64,000 nt of DNA from Rotaria socialis (Eukaryota > Rotifera > Eurotatoria > Philodinida > Philodinidae), in contig CAJNYU010001832.1 in the NCBI GenBank assembly GCA_905331475.1, positions 62,001-126,000 of the forward strand, written 5' to 3'. Positions 1 to 18,242 of the stretch are shown here, in pieces. The notes beneath the pieces are model-generated. The model saw nothing but the letters and a program-made list of their open reading frames with translations, was not told the origin of the DNA and ran no database searches. The translations under genes were made by a program, and so were the position numbers. Position 1 is the stretch's first letter. Each line of letters opens with the position of its first letter.

Positions 1-3000
1 GTTAGTTTAAATGGTTTCTTAAATGATTGCAAACAAAATAATATAACATTTATTGATGATGGTGAATCTGAAGGCTCAGTTTTTTGTGAACAACGTTCAT
101 ATAGTTTACTTTATGCAAGTTGTTCAAATGAGCTAGATTTTCGTTATATTGTTGATAATGAAGCAGCATTTCTTTCTTCTGGCGTTGAATTATATATTGA
201 AAGCAGCGAACGCCCATCTGAGCTGGCTTGTGGTAAGCCTGGTGTAACATCGCCTCGAACAACAATTCGAACAACACCATTTATAACGCCGACCGCAGGA
301 GTTTTAGTCAACGAATCAGCCATGTATGCACGTGATGAAGTGGAAAGTGATATTTGTTTCGATCGTTCATCTAGTTACACCTGTCCACTTGGTTATACAT
401 TTATGATAATCGGCGCTTTTTATGGTGTTAAAAAACAAGCATCAAATCAATGTGGATTTGTTCAAGGTGATTGTACTCAAGAAGCCTTAGCTACAATAAC
501 ACAATGTCGAAATGATGCTCCTAACTGTTATTTAGCATACTCGACTAGACGTCGACTAGCATATTGTTCAGATAATTATGCTGATTATTTACATATAACT
601 AGTCAATGTGTACCAAGTAGATCTATTGGAAATATATCACATGTACCGACATATGATATTTGTGACACAAATAACCCAATTGACAATATAAATGGCATTA
701 TTTCAAGTACACGTTTTCCAAGTTATACACAAACAACTAATGAATGTAAAAGAAGACTCAACGGTGTTCTAGATCGAATCCTTAAAATTTGGATTAATGA
801 AATGGCTATATCAAGTGGTGGCCAACGTCATTCAGATGTTATAGATGGTAATTATAAGTTTACTTATTATTTAGTTGTTTTTTTGTTTAAATATAAATAT
901 TTTTATTATTTAGAAGATTCAGGTGAACCAGATTTAGTTATTTATAAAAATTATGATACAAAGAATTTAGATGAGTTAGAAGAAATGCATCCGTCTATTC
1001 GTGATACTTGCATAAATGATTATTTAATAATAAATGCTCCACATGTCGCTTATGTCTATTGTGGTACACGAAAATTAGCTATTCTTCCAATTTGTACTAC
1101 TGCTATTGATATTCAGTACAAAACATCATCGCCACCAAATCTTTTCTATAAAGGTTTTAAACTTTACTTTGAATGGGTTCCAAAACCAATAGATTTGATA
1201 TGTCCCGGTATATCTCCTGTAACAACAACAATCACGCCTAGTAATGAAACAACAACGGTCTGTTCAGGACCTCTAGAACTTTCACCTGTATATAGATCAC
1301 ATGTTTGTCTCGGTACTTCAACAACATTAACATGCCCTTGTGGCTCAGATTATGTTCTTGCAATCATTGAAACAAATTATGCTGTAACTGGTACAGGTTT
1401 ATGTGAAATTCCATCACCATCTCACTGTCGTCAAGAAGCTTCACTTGGATTAACATGTACACACTCATGCTTTGTCGAATATGATATTCCAAAGCCACTG
1501 ATTCAATGTGAATCAAAAAATGCTGATTATATTAATATTGATTACGAGTGTATACCTACACGTTTGCCAAATCATGAAAATCCAATCGATATATGTGGAT
1601 CAACATCAACATCAACAAGCACGATTGCATTAAATAAAGTTATGATGGTTAGTCCACAGTATCCTACATTAGGTGGTACTCGTACATGTTCGAAAAAAAT
1701 TGAAGCCCCATCTGATAAAATATGGATGATTTACATAGTTGATTTATTTCTGGAAGGACAAAATGATATTGGTGATTGTAATGCAGCATCCTTAACAATT
1801 AATGATGGCAGTGATAAAGTTGTCTTGTGTGGTTTACAACAACCTGGATTAGTTATGGTTAGTTGTGGAAATGTGGTTGAATTAAAATTTGTTTCAACTC
1901 ATCAAGCCCTTGGTTATCGTGGTTTTAAAGTTTATTCTCAAACTGTTGATTTACCTAGTAATTGGGCCTGTAAACCACCTAATATAACAATAACAACAAC
2001 AACGACACGAAAAACTTCGCCTCCAACTACAACTGTCTTACCACCTAGTTTGCAAAGTAAATCATATTGAAAACAATTTTTTTTTAATTTTTAGTATGAC
2101 TAATTTATTTATTTATTTCTAGTTCCTACTTACGGTGGAACAACAACAAACAATGGTACGCGTCAATACTGTAAATTTCCATTTACATATCAAGGCAATC
2201 CACAATCCAACTGCTTAACAGTAGACCCACCAATTCCAGCACCGGGAGAAGGTGTTCAAGAGCCTTGGTGTTCATTAACAAGTAATTTCGATACTGATCG
2301 TCAATGGGGATTTTGTGATTTGAGTGTTACTGATACAACAATCTATGATATATGTCGTGGTCAACCACAAACACTTCGATGCCCACCTGGCTATGTTATT
2401 GATATAATAACAGCTGATTACGCAGCTAAACCCGATAGTAATATTGGTGCAGGTGCATGTGTTTATGATAGGAATGATTGCTTTCAAAGTGATGCATCAA
2501 CTGTGCAAAATGTATGCGCAGGCAAACCAACATGCACGGCACTTCATTTTGCTAAAACTTTAGTAGCATGTCAAAATCGACCATCTGCTTATTTACACAT
2601 TGATTATACATGTGTACCAAATGATATATCGAGTATAACTACATACAATCTATGTGATAATAGTTCATTACCACAAGGTAATACTCGCCGTGGATATTTA
2701 ATTTCACATAATTTTCCAAATACACCAAATAATATTGATTGTACATTCAATTTACAAACATTAAAACCATATCAAGATATTTATGTTTATATACTCGATA
2801 TGGATTTGAATGGCCCGAATCTAATTGGACAGAGTTGTACAAAAGATCGATTTATTGTTTCGTCTGATAATAATGTTATGGAGATATGTGGTAGATCATA
2901 TACAAATTTTTTACTTAATACATGTCATTCATCTGTATCATTTCAATTAACGCGATCGTCAGATGCTAGAGGACGTGGTGTGAAACTTTACTTTGAATTT

Positions 3001-5790
3001 CGAGAAAGATCACCACAAGAAATTTGCCCTGAAATCCCAACAACTATTTCAACTCCACGACCTAGTCCACCAACAGGCCCATCAACTACTACTCTAGAAC
3101 CAAGTGAATCCACTGGTCCATCTCCACGTTATTTAAAAACTTTATGTTATCCTGATCTTTCGTCTTTATTCGGTGCAAACAATTTTCAATGTCAAACAAA
3201 TTATATTCTCGTTATTCTTCGAGCATTCTACGGTAAAGGTAGTCGTTGTGATTACAGTCCTGGCGATTATACAAGTGAAGCTGACAATGTTTATCGATTA
3301 TGTTCAGGAAAACAAAAATGTTCTGTTCCATTTTTAAATCCAGTTACTTTACCTGAATATAATAACGTTATTGCTGGCTATCTTTTTGTTGAATACCAAT
3401 GTTTACCAACACCAACCATTGTTACAAATGCTGCAGATTTATGTACAGGTCAAATAAATGATATCAGTGGCAATAGTGGTATATTGAAAAGTCCATCATA
3501 TCCATTGTATGCACAAACACAATGTGCCAATGTATCATTAAATTCATTGGACGGCTCCGATCTTGTTATTTTTATGTTTTTAATTGATATTAGTATCGGT
3601 TTATCGGACCCTAATACTGGTGAATGTTTAAATGATTATTTAGAATTAACTTATCAATGTAATAATCAGGCATATACTAGACGCATATGTGGTACACGTT
3701 CAACTGAACTGTTATTTAGTACATGTTCAGCAACAGATAAAATCTTTGCTTCATACAATTTAATAAGTCAAGATTCTCAAGCTCAACGTGGTTTTGCATT
3801 ACTTTATCATCTTGTACCAAGAGCTAATATACCTACAACAAAAACAACAATAGCAACAACAACAACAACCAAATCCACAAGTACAACACCTGCTGGTATT
3901 GGTCCTGTTAGTACTCTTGTTCAAATATCAAGCACATGTATTCAGCAGTCTTTAGTTTTAAATTGTTATCAACCTGGATATGTTCTTGTTATACATAAAG
4001 TACAACTTGCTACAACTACATCAGGTAGTTGCAGTTATTCTGCGAACGATTGTTTTGAAGATCGTACTAATTTATACAATACCTGTGGTGGTAAACTATC
4101 ATGTTTTATATTTCCACCTTTAATAGAAATGAAATCATGTAATAATTCTCGATCAAAGTATTTATATGCTGAATATCAATGTATTCCGACACGTCCTAAA
4201 CTTAATCTTGATATATGTTCATCAGTAGGCGCAGTTCAAAGCGTTCAAGGTGGTGCAATAATTTCATCATTAAACTATACATCAGAATACAAAGACTGTA
4301 AAGTAGAATTACAATCAAATCCATTATTAGGCAGTCAAAGACATAAAGCATTTAGAGTTTATATTCTCACATTAAATTTACCAAAAGTACAAACAGTACG
4401 TGACCAAGGTTTACAATGTGGTGATAATGATCCATCGATCGAAATCAATGATATCGAATCAGGTTTAACACGTTTATGTGGTAATAGTCATACACGTTAT
4501 TTACTTGAAACATGTTCAAATACAATTGAGCTTCGATTTAGAAATCAATTTCTATCTTTAGGTACAGTAAAATATAAAGGCGTTGAAATTTATATTGAAT
4601 CTATTGCAAATGAAAATTGTCGTCCACCACCTCCACCTGTATCTCCAACACAACCGTTTAATATTGCATATAAATATGCTTGTGGATTAACAAATGGACT
4701 TGAAAGTGTAAGATTTGGTTGTACACCCGATTTTGGTCTAGTGTTTTTACAATCATATCATTTCGCTACAAAACAACCTAATCAATGTGATATAACTGAT
4801 TTCACATGTTTATTTTCAAGTGAACAACCACAAGCACAATGTGCGGGTCAGAAAGATTGTACATATACTGCTAGTATGCCAATTTCACCACTATCATCAC
4901 CATGTCAAGCTGATTCGACTGGATTTTATTTTCAATGTTTACCAATGAGACCATCAACACTATATTCAACAGTCAGATTCTGTGGGAATACGGAAACTTC
5001 AAATACTATGGGATTTATTGAAACACCTGGCTATCCAAGTACTTATCAAAATGGAAAATCAGAATGTACATTAACTATTCGACTACCAAATAATTCTGAT
5101 GACAAAAAAATTTTTATTTACATAATTGAACTATCTTTACGTGATAGTTCAATAGTAAATCCATCGATGGCTGTTGAATGTGTTGATTCAATAAAATATA
5201 CAGATGGTGATGTAACAACTTCATTATGTGGAAAAATTGATCAACCTGTATTTGAATATTATACAAACAAACGAGAGCTTAATTTAACACTCAAGATAGT
5301 AGACATCATACCACCTAGTCAATGGAATGATTGGCAAGGTGCTAGACTTTTCTACATGATTGATAATCAAACTATACCGTCTCCATCGGTAATACCAGGC
5401 TTCAGCACGGCAATAACAACAACAACAATAAAAACAACACGAACATCTATAGATGTGACAGATCCACCTTCGAAACCAAAACCATCACGGGGCGGTCTTA
5501 TTGCTGGTATTATTGTTGCCATCATTGCTATTGTTGTAGTAGCATGCATAGTTGGTTATGTTATGTATCGCCGTAAATTATTATCAAAAGCAAGTAATAC
5601 TCCTACAGTGGTATATGGTGATACTGGTAAGGTTACAGTTAATGGTATGTCATCAAATGGTACAACTATACAACGAGGTAGTATTCCAGCAAGTTCATTA
5701 AAAGGACCAGCAACAGGATTCACCAGTCCATTTTATAAAAAATCAGAAACAACTGAAAATCAAGAAGTCGAAAATGCAACCGATGCTTAA
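1..5790 (+). CDS. SUEL-lectin/CUB multidomain membrane receptor (5' end outside window)
   Basis: Exons 1-847, 914-2056 and 2123-5790; phases join to an open frame of 1885 residues from base 1, so the start lies upstream. Cysteine-rich modules alternate. SUEL/rhamnose-binding-lectin-like units (pattern C..CPxGY..I, ending YLxIxYxCVP) are encoded near 346-625, 1260-1565, 2340-2625, 3130-3410, 3900-4190 and 4665-4960. CUB-like units (CxxDxLxI..CG, ending GFKLYFE) follow each one, with a partial CUB at 1-230. A fibronectin type II module (CKFPFTYQG..WC..DRQWGFC) lies at 2150-2320. Thr/Pro linkers separate modules. A transmembrane segment (GGLIAGIIVAIIAIVVVACI, 5494-5553) is followed by a basic stop-transfer YRRK and a tail of about 70 residues. 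Inferred role: cell-surface carbohydrate or ligand recognition; no ligand can be named. The domain families are recognised by pattern only, and CUB calls are weaker than SUEL and FN2. Confidence 0.85.
848..913 (+). other. 66-nt stop-free in-frame intron of the lectin/CUB gene
   Basis: Starts GTAATT and ends TTATTTAG, is very T-rich, and is exactly 22 codons without a stop. Retention would insert a Tyr/Phe/Lys-rich stretch inside a CUB-like module and keep the frame. Composition and splice sites favour a true intron. Confidence 0.7.
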
Positions 5791-5861
5791 GACTATGTTT
5801 TAACACTATTATTTTATTTTTCATGAATTCTTTTGTAAACGTTAACTTTATGCTCCACTGA

Positions 5862-5867
5862 AATAAA
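5862..5867 (+). terminator. AATAAA polyadenylation signal of the lectin/CUB gene
   Basis: Canonical AATAAA 72 nt after the TAA stop at 5788-5790, in AT-rich sequence. Confidence 0.6.
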
Positions 5868-8800
5868 AGTTAATCAAATCAAATCAAACTATTATTCTTT
5901 TTCTTTTATATCAATCAGTGGTATAATCGTTTTGTTTAATGCATTGAATAAAAAGGATCTTTTCTTTTTCAGAAAGTTACATGTTGTAATCTCTTACGGA
6001 AGTGATTTCTTGTTTTCTTTTGTTTGAAGAGCAAAAGAATTTTTATTGTACATACAATTACAGACAAATTTTTTAAATCAAACATATTTCTGTGTCATCA
6101 GTAAGAATCAAAAAAAAACGTTATGTACGATGATATTTTAAAGAGCTTGTTTTAAGAACTAATATTAAGTTTCAAATGCTTTTTCAATTATATTTATTCC
6201 CAAAAAAGTACAATACTGAGTTTAAAAAATATAATAAATTTACAAGATTTCAACGAATATGTATTGTTTTATTATATTTTTGAACAGTGTACTAGAGCTT
6301 ATATTTTTGCAAAATAAATTCTTACCTATATGAATAACAAGAGGAACAAAAAATAAAGGTGTCAAAAAAATGCACATGAAGTAATAAAATACTTTATTTC
6401 TACAATAGAAATGTTTTTCTTATTTTTGACATACACTTCATTATCTTTAAATCACGAAACAGTTGTTAAATATATGCCGATTAAATACAGGTTTTGACGA
6501 CAACGAACAAATTCATATTCCATGCCCAAATTATCAACAAAACCTGCATTTATAGCCTATCATAATAATAATAAATTTCTAATATTTCTTTATTTCATCA
6601 ATTGGATGACATCAGCTTGCATAAGGCGAGAGAGAAAGTACCAGTTTGTTTAGTTGTAATTTGATAAGTACTTGCTCTCGCTATTCAGCTGTTGAAATTT
6701 TTCTTTTGAATATTCTTCATGCAGTTGATGACTAAAGGAAGTTATTACATTTTCTAAATACAAGCGTTCTCGAATATATATACGTATATATATATATTGC
6801 ATCACAGAAAAGAGAGAGAGAGAGAGAGAGAGAGAAAACAAGAGAAAAGAAAAATCATTGATCGATATTATTATTCGATTAAGTCGAAAAACATATTTTA
6901 ATTGTGATATATTGACTAGTGTGGTTTTTTTCATCTGTGTATTTTTTTACGAAGAAGAAAGAAAATAAGTTTAAAAAACATAGAAAGTTATCTTATCAGA
7001 TGAAATCAACACTTATCTACTTTCTTCGCCTCGTCATCGAACAGTTATACTTGTAAAAAACCCATAAAATGGTCGTGTATGTCGACATGTAAAATATGTC
7101 TAATAGCCAGCACAAATCTAATTTCCCATAGGTTGTTCTTCTGTATTCGTGCATAGGTGTTATGTTTGCGTGTGTGTAAGTAACAAAAAAGTATCGCTTC
7201 TAGTTATAGTTGAGCAAGGTGGTGATAGATAGTCTAATAGAAGAGAGTAAAAGTGAGTCTTTTGGGGAATTGTCGTATATCGTTGACGCTCGTTTTGACT
7301 ATAAAAATGAGTTTCCGTTTCTTCTTCTTATTCTTTTTTTTTCTTCTTTTCTGTCTCTTGTCACCTTACATACTCAATTCTTTACGCATTCCTACTAAAG
7401 TTTTAACATTTCAAGATAGTAATAACACAAAAAAAAAAACGAGAAAAAGAAAGTTTCTACATGATAGACTTGCCACTTTTTCCTTGTCGTTGATTGTAGA
7501 AATGCTTGAATGGCATAAACGCTTTTCTTCTTTTTGTGATCACTGCTTTGGACATATTCCCTCTTTATATATAGATGAGCGAGTGTAATTTTGAATAAAC
7601 TTTAATTTCTTTTTTCTTTTTGTTTCTTTTTCTTGAAATTGAACAAACCTAATCAAATCTGTATGCCTTCATTTTCCATCTTTACTTTAAGTACCACGAT
7701 AATGTATGCTGTATTGACACTTGACAAACAGGCAAGAACTATAGACATGAATATATATGAGCCTAATAATGATACTTTATCGAAAGGTTTTTTTTCTTCT
7801 TATCAAATGCATAAAGACGATCTATTTGCTATTCGACAAAAAAATGAATTTTCGTTAGACAATATTTGCAAGAAAAATAAAGTTTGATCAAGAAGAAGAA
7901 CAAGAGAGAAACACAACGAACATCTCATTTTGTTGACTTTCTCCATTCTGGCTTGATACGAACTATTTGATAATCGTTGCATTCATTTTTAGCACAAACT
8001 TTTTTGTTACGCATTCTTTTATTTGCCGTTCAATATTGATGAACAAATAGACTAAAATAAAATCAAAAGATGTTGATTGTCACCGCTTAATATACAAACG
8101 CAAGTTAATCATCGCATAAGTTTTGAACAACTTGCATATTCTGTAAGAATGTATAGACGAAAATAGATATTATGATGATGAAGATAAAAGTAATAATAAT
8201 CTACCGATGGATGTTATGAAACTTTGAATGGTAATCAAAAGACTTCTTAAACTTACTAATGAACGCCTTTTTTCGTTTCTGCATTCATATTCATTGAATT
8301 TCTCTTTCGACAATTGTAAATTAACAAAGATAAAGGCAAAGTGTTTTATCGCTAATCATCAAAAAATATCAAAGAAAACAAAAAAACGATTTCCAGTCGG
8401 AAATAAAAATGTGTTGTAGCAGACTGTTTACATCTCTGACAATTTTTATTATTTTTCTAACAATAATCTCTAACCGAAATCAATTATTTACCTTTCTTAT
8501 TACTTCTATTCGAAGAGTAAACCTAATGTTGTAGTGTCTTATTTTGTTCTTGCTAGGAATAGTTCATTTTTTTCTCGTTTTAGGTTCAAGAAAAAATTTC
8601 ATTTTTCTTTCAACATGAATGCAACTATTATTCTTTACTAAAATGGATAAATTGTAATTTCTTATTGGTATACTCCTTGGTGAATTCTTATTTCTAAAAG
8701 TGCATGACCAGTTATTTAGGCCACATTCTTGTCTGCATCGAACACGCAATGCATAGTGTTTTAATCGAACCATATTCGCATTAAGTGTCTACTCAGGATA

Positions 8801-9701
8801 TACCAAACGTAATGACAACAGCACTATGATACCCTAGAGAAAGCCCGCGAATATATTCTCTTTATGTATGTAGTGATTGTCGAAATATTGCTCTATAATT
8901 TTATTATAATTCATCATTGTTCAGCGTGCAAAATAATATAAGAATTCTCAGCGAAGCTGCTTATTCATGATTTAGATTGATAATGAAAACTTTCGTTTCT
9001 ACATTTATGTATTTTATTATTGTTGACTTTCAGAACACTTGAAAGATAATATGACGAGTAGCTTTGCGAATGATGAAAATCGTGTTGCAGATAAACTATG
9101 ATTCATACATGCAAAGTGACAAGTTACAAGAACGAATAAATCGAAATTACGATGGCATGTAATGGATACTTTTCAATCATCACAATCTTAAAAAGATTGT
9201 TGCTCTTTGAATATCGAAATATTTGGCTTTGAGAAACATCTTCTCGTAGGTTTTTCATATCATCTTTCGAATGTTTGACGATTTGGCACCTGATCATTGT
9301 AAAAGTACAGTTTTCATCGCAATTCATTCCAATATTATTAAAGAATGGTAGTTTTTTGTTTGCGATATTATCAAATATGTACAAATAAAATTTAAAATGC
9401 AATAATATAATATTCATTCGACTTTGATGTGTTTACAAGTCAAAAGTACGAGTTATACAAGTTTTTATATTTCAATTGGATTGACAGTTTAACTTGTTGT
9501 AACGAATTGAAACAATGAATTAATTTTATGAAATGCAAATTAATTTTTATTCTGTGTTCTATTAGGATTTTTTATTACAACAATTTTTTTTTGATGCACG
9601 ACAGAAAAAGATAAAACGCGAATAAAAGGTATATACGAAGATAAAATATACAAAAACAAAAAGAACTACGAGTTATAGAGTATATGTATATCCATTCATA
9701 T
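5868..9701. other. Non-coding intergenic stretch
   Basis: AT-rich, with no reading frame that looks like protein on either strand; the short frames are low complexity (poly-Phe/Ser from T-runs, or Ser-Leu from a GA repeat). It holds an (AG)n tract at about 6811-6835. Both flanking genes end here (lectin/CUB from the left, SPT16 from the right), so it is a convergent 3' region. No RNA gene was recognised. Confidence 0.6.
6811..6835. repeat. (AG)n microsatellite
   Basis: About twelve uninterrupted AG dinucleotides. It creates an artificial Ser-Leu repeat frame on the minus strand. Confidence 0.9.
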
Positions 9702-15037
<5,336 letters not shown>

Positions 15038-15039
15038 CT

Positions 15040-17420
15040 AGAAAACTAAATGCAAATATAATATAAATATGCGTAAATAGAACAACTGACGTTCTAAAAT
15101 TGTTTCGTTTTCTACTACTCAAGGCTACAACATGAGCATGAGCAATGAGTACTACGAATGATAACCAACTCAGTTTGTAGATGATCGACTGACATTTCGG
15201 AATAGCATCATTTTAAAACCACTTAAAAAGCAGCGCTAATCGTTTGATTGTTACACTCACGTGAAGATATTTCATGAATTATCGCGGTAAAATAATTTGA
15301 AAAATTAACGACGAAAAACAAAACATACAACTGTAAAAGCAATTAAACATTTCTTTGATGTTGATAGATGGCGGGACATATTGATACATTATTGACATTT
15401 ATTTATATATACTAGTAACAGGATCGTGAAAGTGTTTGGCACCGAGCCAAAACGACTTGAGACTGAATTAAGATGGTTAAAATGCGATATATTTATACCT
15501 TTTGAAGACTGTTCCTTAAAGATACCTTATGTGTAGGTACCGGCGACGCCAGAAGTTTAGGTGTGAGGGGGAGAGCTCAGCATGAAGCTCTGAAATATTG
15601 ATATCAGAAAAAACAAAATTCACTAGGAAATTTCCAAAAAAGTCTAATGGGGCTCAAACAAATTCTAGGGGGGGGGGGGGGGGGAGAGTGACCAAAAGCG
15701 CCTCGGGGGGGGGTTCAGGTCCCATAACTCCATCGTGGAGCCACCAGTGTATGTAGGAGAGATTGAAATAAAATAAGTTCAGCAGTTCGCAGAGCAGCCT
15801 TCAAAAATAAGTTGCACATAACTCTAAAAGCATACGTGTTCTTTCTCATTCATTACATAAAGAATTTTCATCAGTGAAAAATTTAAGCATATATTCAGCG
15901 TTTTATTAATTATTTGATTAGCGAAAAATCATCGAGAGTATCCTTATCAATCGTTTTATTGTAGACTTTTCTGCACTCTATTTTGGTATAAACCACTGTT
16001 CGTTATCGGTATTAATTTCTCTCAGTTGTTGGAGACGAGTCTTTCTTCATTTTCAAATCTGTTTTGAATAGAAAACAAAGGTTATAATGTCTTCCAAAGA
16101 AAAGAAAAATTTTTGAACGAGCATCCTAACCAACTGTATAGCCATTGAAAATCTGTTCGTGTTTCTATATCAATCAAGTATAATGTTAAGATAATTTATT
16201 TCAAGTTAAGGCAACTAACAAAAACAAACGTTCTTCAATGCACTATATTTCGAATCAATCGTTGAAAATATAAACATCATATCTTTTCTTTTTTCGCGAT
16301 GATTCTTGAAGTGCTTGAATCACTGATGGCATAATAGTTTAAATTCCACTAAACAAATGTAGCAAAATTTCTTGACGAGCGACAGAAATTTGAAGACAAT
16401 TATTGTTAAGAGCATTAGCATTGCTCAAGAAATGCAACTATGAAAGAAGAATCGTAATGGATGTACCTGATGATAAAAGATGTGAGTGTTGAAATGAAAT
16501 TAGCATTTTGACCAAGACCTTCTAAAATAGTTTCGTCTAACAACTAACAGCAAACATTATATCACTGCTAATTTCTGTAAGACACATAGAAAATATTTCG
16601 AGATTGAATACCAAAAAAGGTTAACAAACGTTTGATCGAGTACAACTGGAATTTGATGCATCTAAGAAATATAAGCCTTATTCAATTAGTTATTTTGTTC
16701 AAGTCTGTTGGCATACATCGTTTGATAATTGATGAACATTGTTAAGTAAGTTCAAAATTGGTATAACTGTCTCCAAATTTCTAACATGTGTAGCAATCCT
16801 CAATGACTGTAAAAAATTATTTCCAGATAGCAAGGAACCGAGTAGAGTCAAAGTCTAAGTTGGAGAATTGTTACAAAAAATCTTATCCATCGGCATAATA
16901 AATTTTGAAATGACATAAGTAATTCACTTTAATATTAACTACTAGAACACGTTGTATAACTTAATCCATATATGAATCGAATAAATCCATCGATAATCGT
17001 CAGCTAGCGACATGTATTGATCATTTCAAACTGCAAAAACTACTCTATAATACAAGTTGAAAAACTATTTAAAAATACAAATATTTCAATTCCTAATTTT
17101 CTATTTTATTTTAATTTCTATCTGATATATAGTGACATCAAATTAATCATTTTCATCAATATCAGTTTGTATCAACCAATCGTGAAGTTTTCTAAACATA
17201 TTTTAAAAAGACGCCCGCCCATACCCATGTAACAATTATTATATTTTTTATTATGAGTTACATAAGAATTATGTTGGATTTATTCAAAAACAAAAGTTTA
17301 GATTTATCTAAAAGAAACTTTTAAAAATACCCCTAACTAGGCTATTTGCTATTGTTATTGCGAAATACACAAAGTATCGTGATGTCTACAGGAAAAAAAA
17401 CATGATCACAGTTTTGTTTT
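15040..17420. other. Intergenic region between divergent SPT16 and eIF3j, with a G-rich repeat-like island
   Basis: No coding sequence seen. Most is AT-rich. At 15535-15760 composition changes sharply: it is GC-richer and contains an 18-nt G-tract (about 15667-15684), a second G-tract near 15702-15710, and dispersed-repeat-like phrases such as CCATCGTGGAGCCACCAGTG. This island may be a decayed mobile element, but no termini were identified. Confidence 0.5.
15535..15760. repeat. GC-rich, G-tract-bearing island, possible decayed repeat
   Basis: Base composition unlike the flanks, with two long G-tracts in about 50 nt. No open frame or terminal repeats. The long G-tract is prone to length error, so the exact sequence is uncertain. 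Confidence 0.4.
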
Positions 17421-17450
17421 AGATTTAATATCGATTAATCTCGCAGTATA

Positions 17451-18223
17451 ATGGCTGATCAATGGCATGACGAGAGTCTCGTAAATGCTTTAGCACGAGA
17501 TATTGATGATGATGATGTTCCTGATGCTTGGGATGAAGCGCCTGTAGAAAAAGTTTGTAGTCATTCTTTATGAAATACATAATAAGTTTTTTTTCCTTTT
17601 TTTTTATTCTCCAGCCTAAGAAAACAGACGTAGAAGAAAAATCCAAAGCACCAGCGAAAGCACCGGCAACATCAAAAAATAAACAAGTGAAGAAGAAATA
17701 TCTTGGCGATGGGCATACAAGTGATGATGAATTTCTTGAGTCTTTGAAAGAACCTGATCGAGTATACACAGCTGAAGAACTTGAAGACCTAAGAAAACGT
17801 GCTGATCTACAAAAAGAAGAAGTAAAATTGAAGATGGCAACTGATTTCATTGGTACTAGCGGTGAAAAAGATTCATTAGATAATGTTAATCTAGTGAACA
17901 AAGACGAATTTCTCAATTACAGTTTTCGTTTATATAATCGTCTTGAACTTTTATCAAAGTCAGAATTCTATGCAGAATTTCTTGACGATTTGCTTACTGG
18001 ATTAGCAAAACCTTTATCACTTGAGAGTGTTAAACGTATGTCAGCAAGATTACAAGCTATAGTAGTGCGCAAACAAAACGAGAAGAAAAATTCTGCAACG
18101 AAAAAATCGGTTAAACCACAATTAAAAGCAGATCGACGAAATGAATTGGATTCATTCGTTGGCGATGGAATTGTTAGTGTTGAAGTAGATCCTGGATACG
18201 ACGAAGATAACGACTTTATGTAA
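17451..18223 (+). CDS. EIF3J: Eukaryotic translation initiation factor 3 subunit J (eIF3j/Hcr1)
   Basis: Loosely bound eIF3 subunit that acts at the 40S decoding centre during initiation and recycling. Exons 17451-17552 and 17615-18223 (intron 62 nt) give 236 residues, near the family length of about 258. The N-terminus carries the typical acidic Trp motif (DIDDDDVPDAWDEAP), then a Lys-rich linker, a central helical region (ATDFIGTS..DEFLNYSFRLYNRLELL..SEFYAEFLDDLL), and the family's signature Asp/Phe tail ending DEDNDFM. The start is supported by the N-terminal motif. A splice-acceptor-like TTTTGTTTTAG lies 28 nt upstream. AATAAA follows at 18237-18242. Confidence 0.93.
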
Positions 18224-18236
18224 AACTATTCAAAGA

Positions 18237-18242
18237 ATAAAA
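18237..18242 (+). terminator. AATAAA polyadenylation signal of eIF3j
   Basis: Canonical hexamer 13 nt after the stop codon. Confidence 0.6.

Noticed and set aside
6650..6934. 94-codon minus-strand frame rich in Ser-Leu
   Set aside because: Produced by the (AG)n microsatellite; no family signal or splice context.
7253..7588. 111-codon plus-strand frame with hydrophobic N-terminus
   Set aside because: Phe/Leu runs come from T-rich low-complexity sequence; an overlapping frame looks equally good, and no domain is visible.
9124..9417. 97-codon minus-strand frame
   Set aside because: No recognisable motif, no splice-site context, and AT-driven Ile/Asn/Lys composition.
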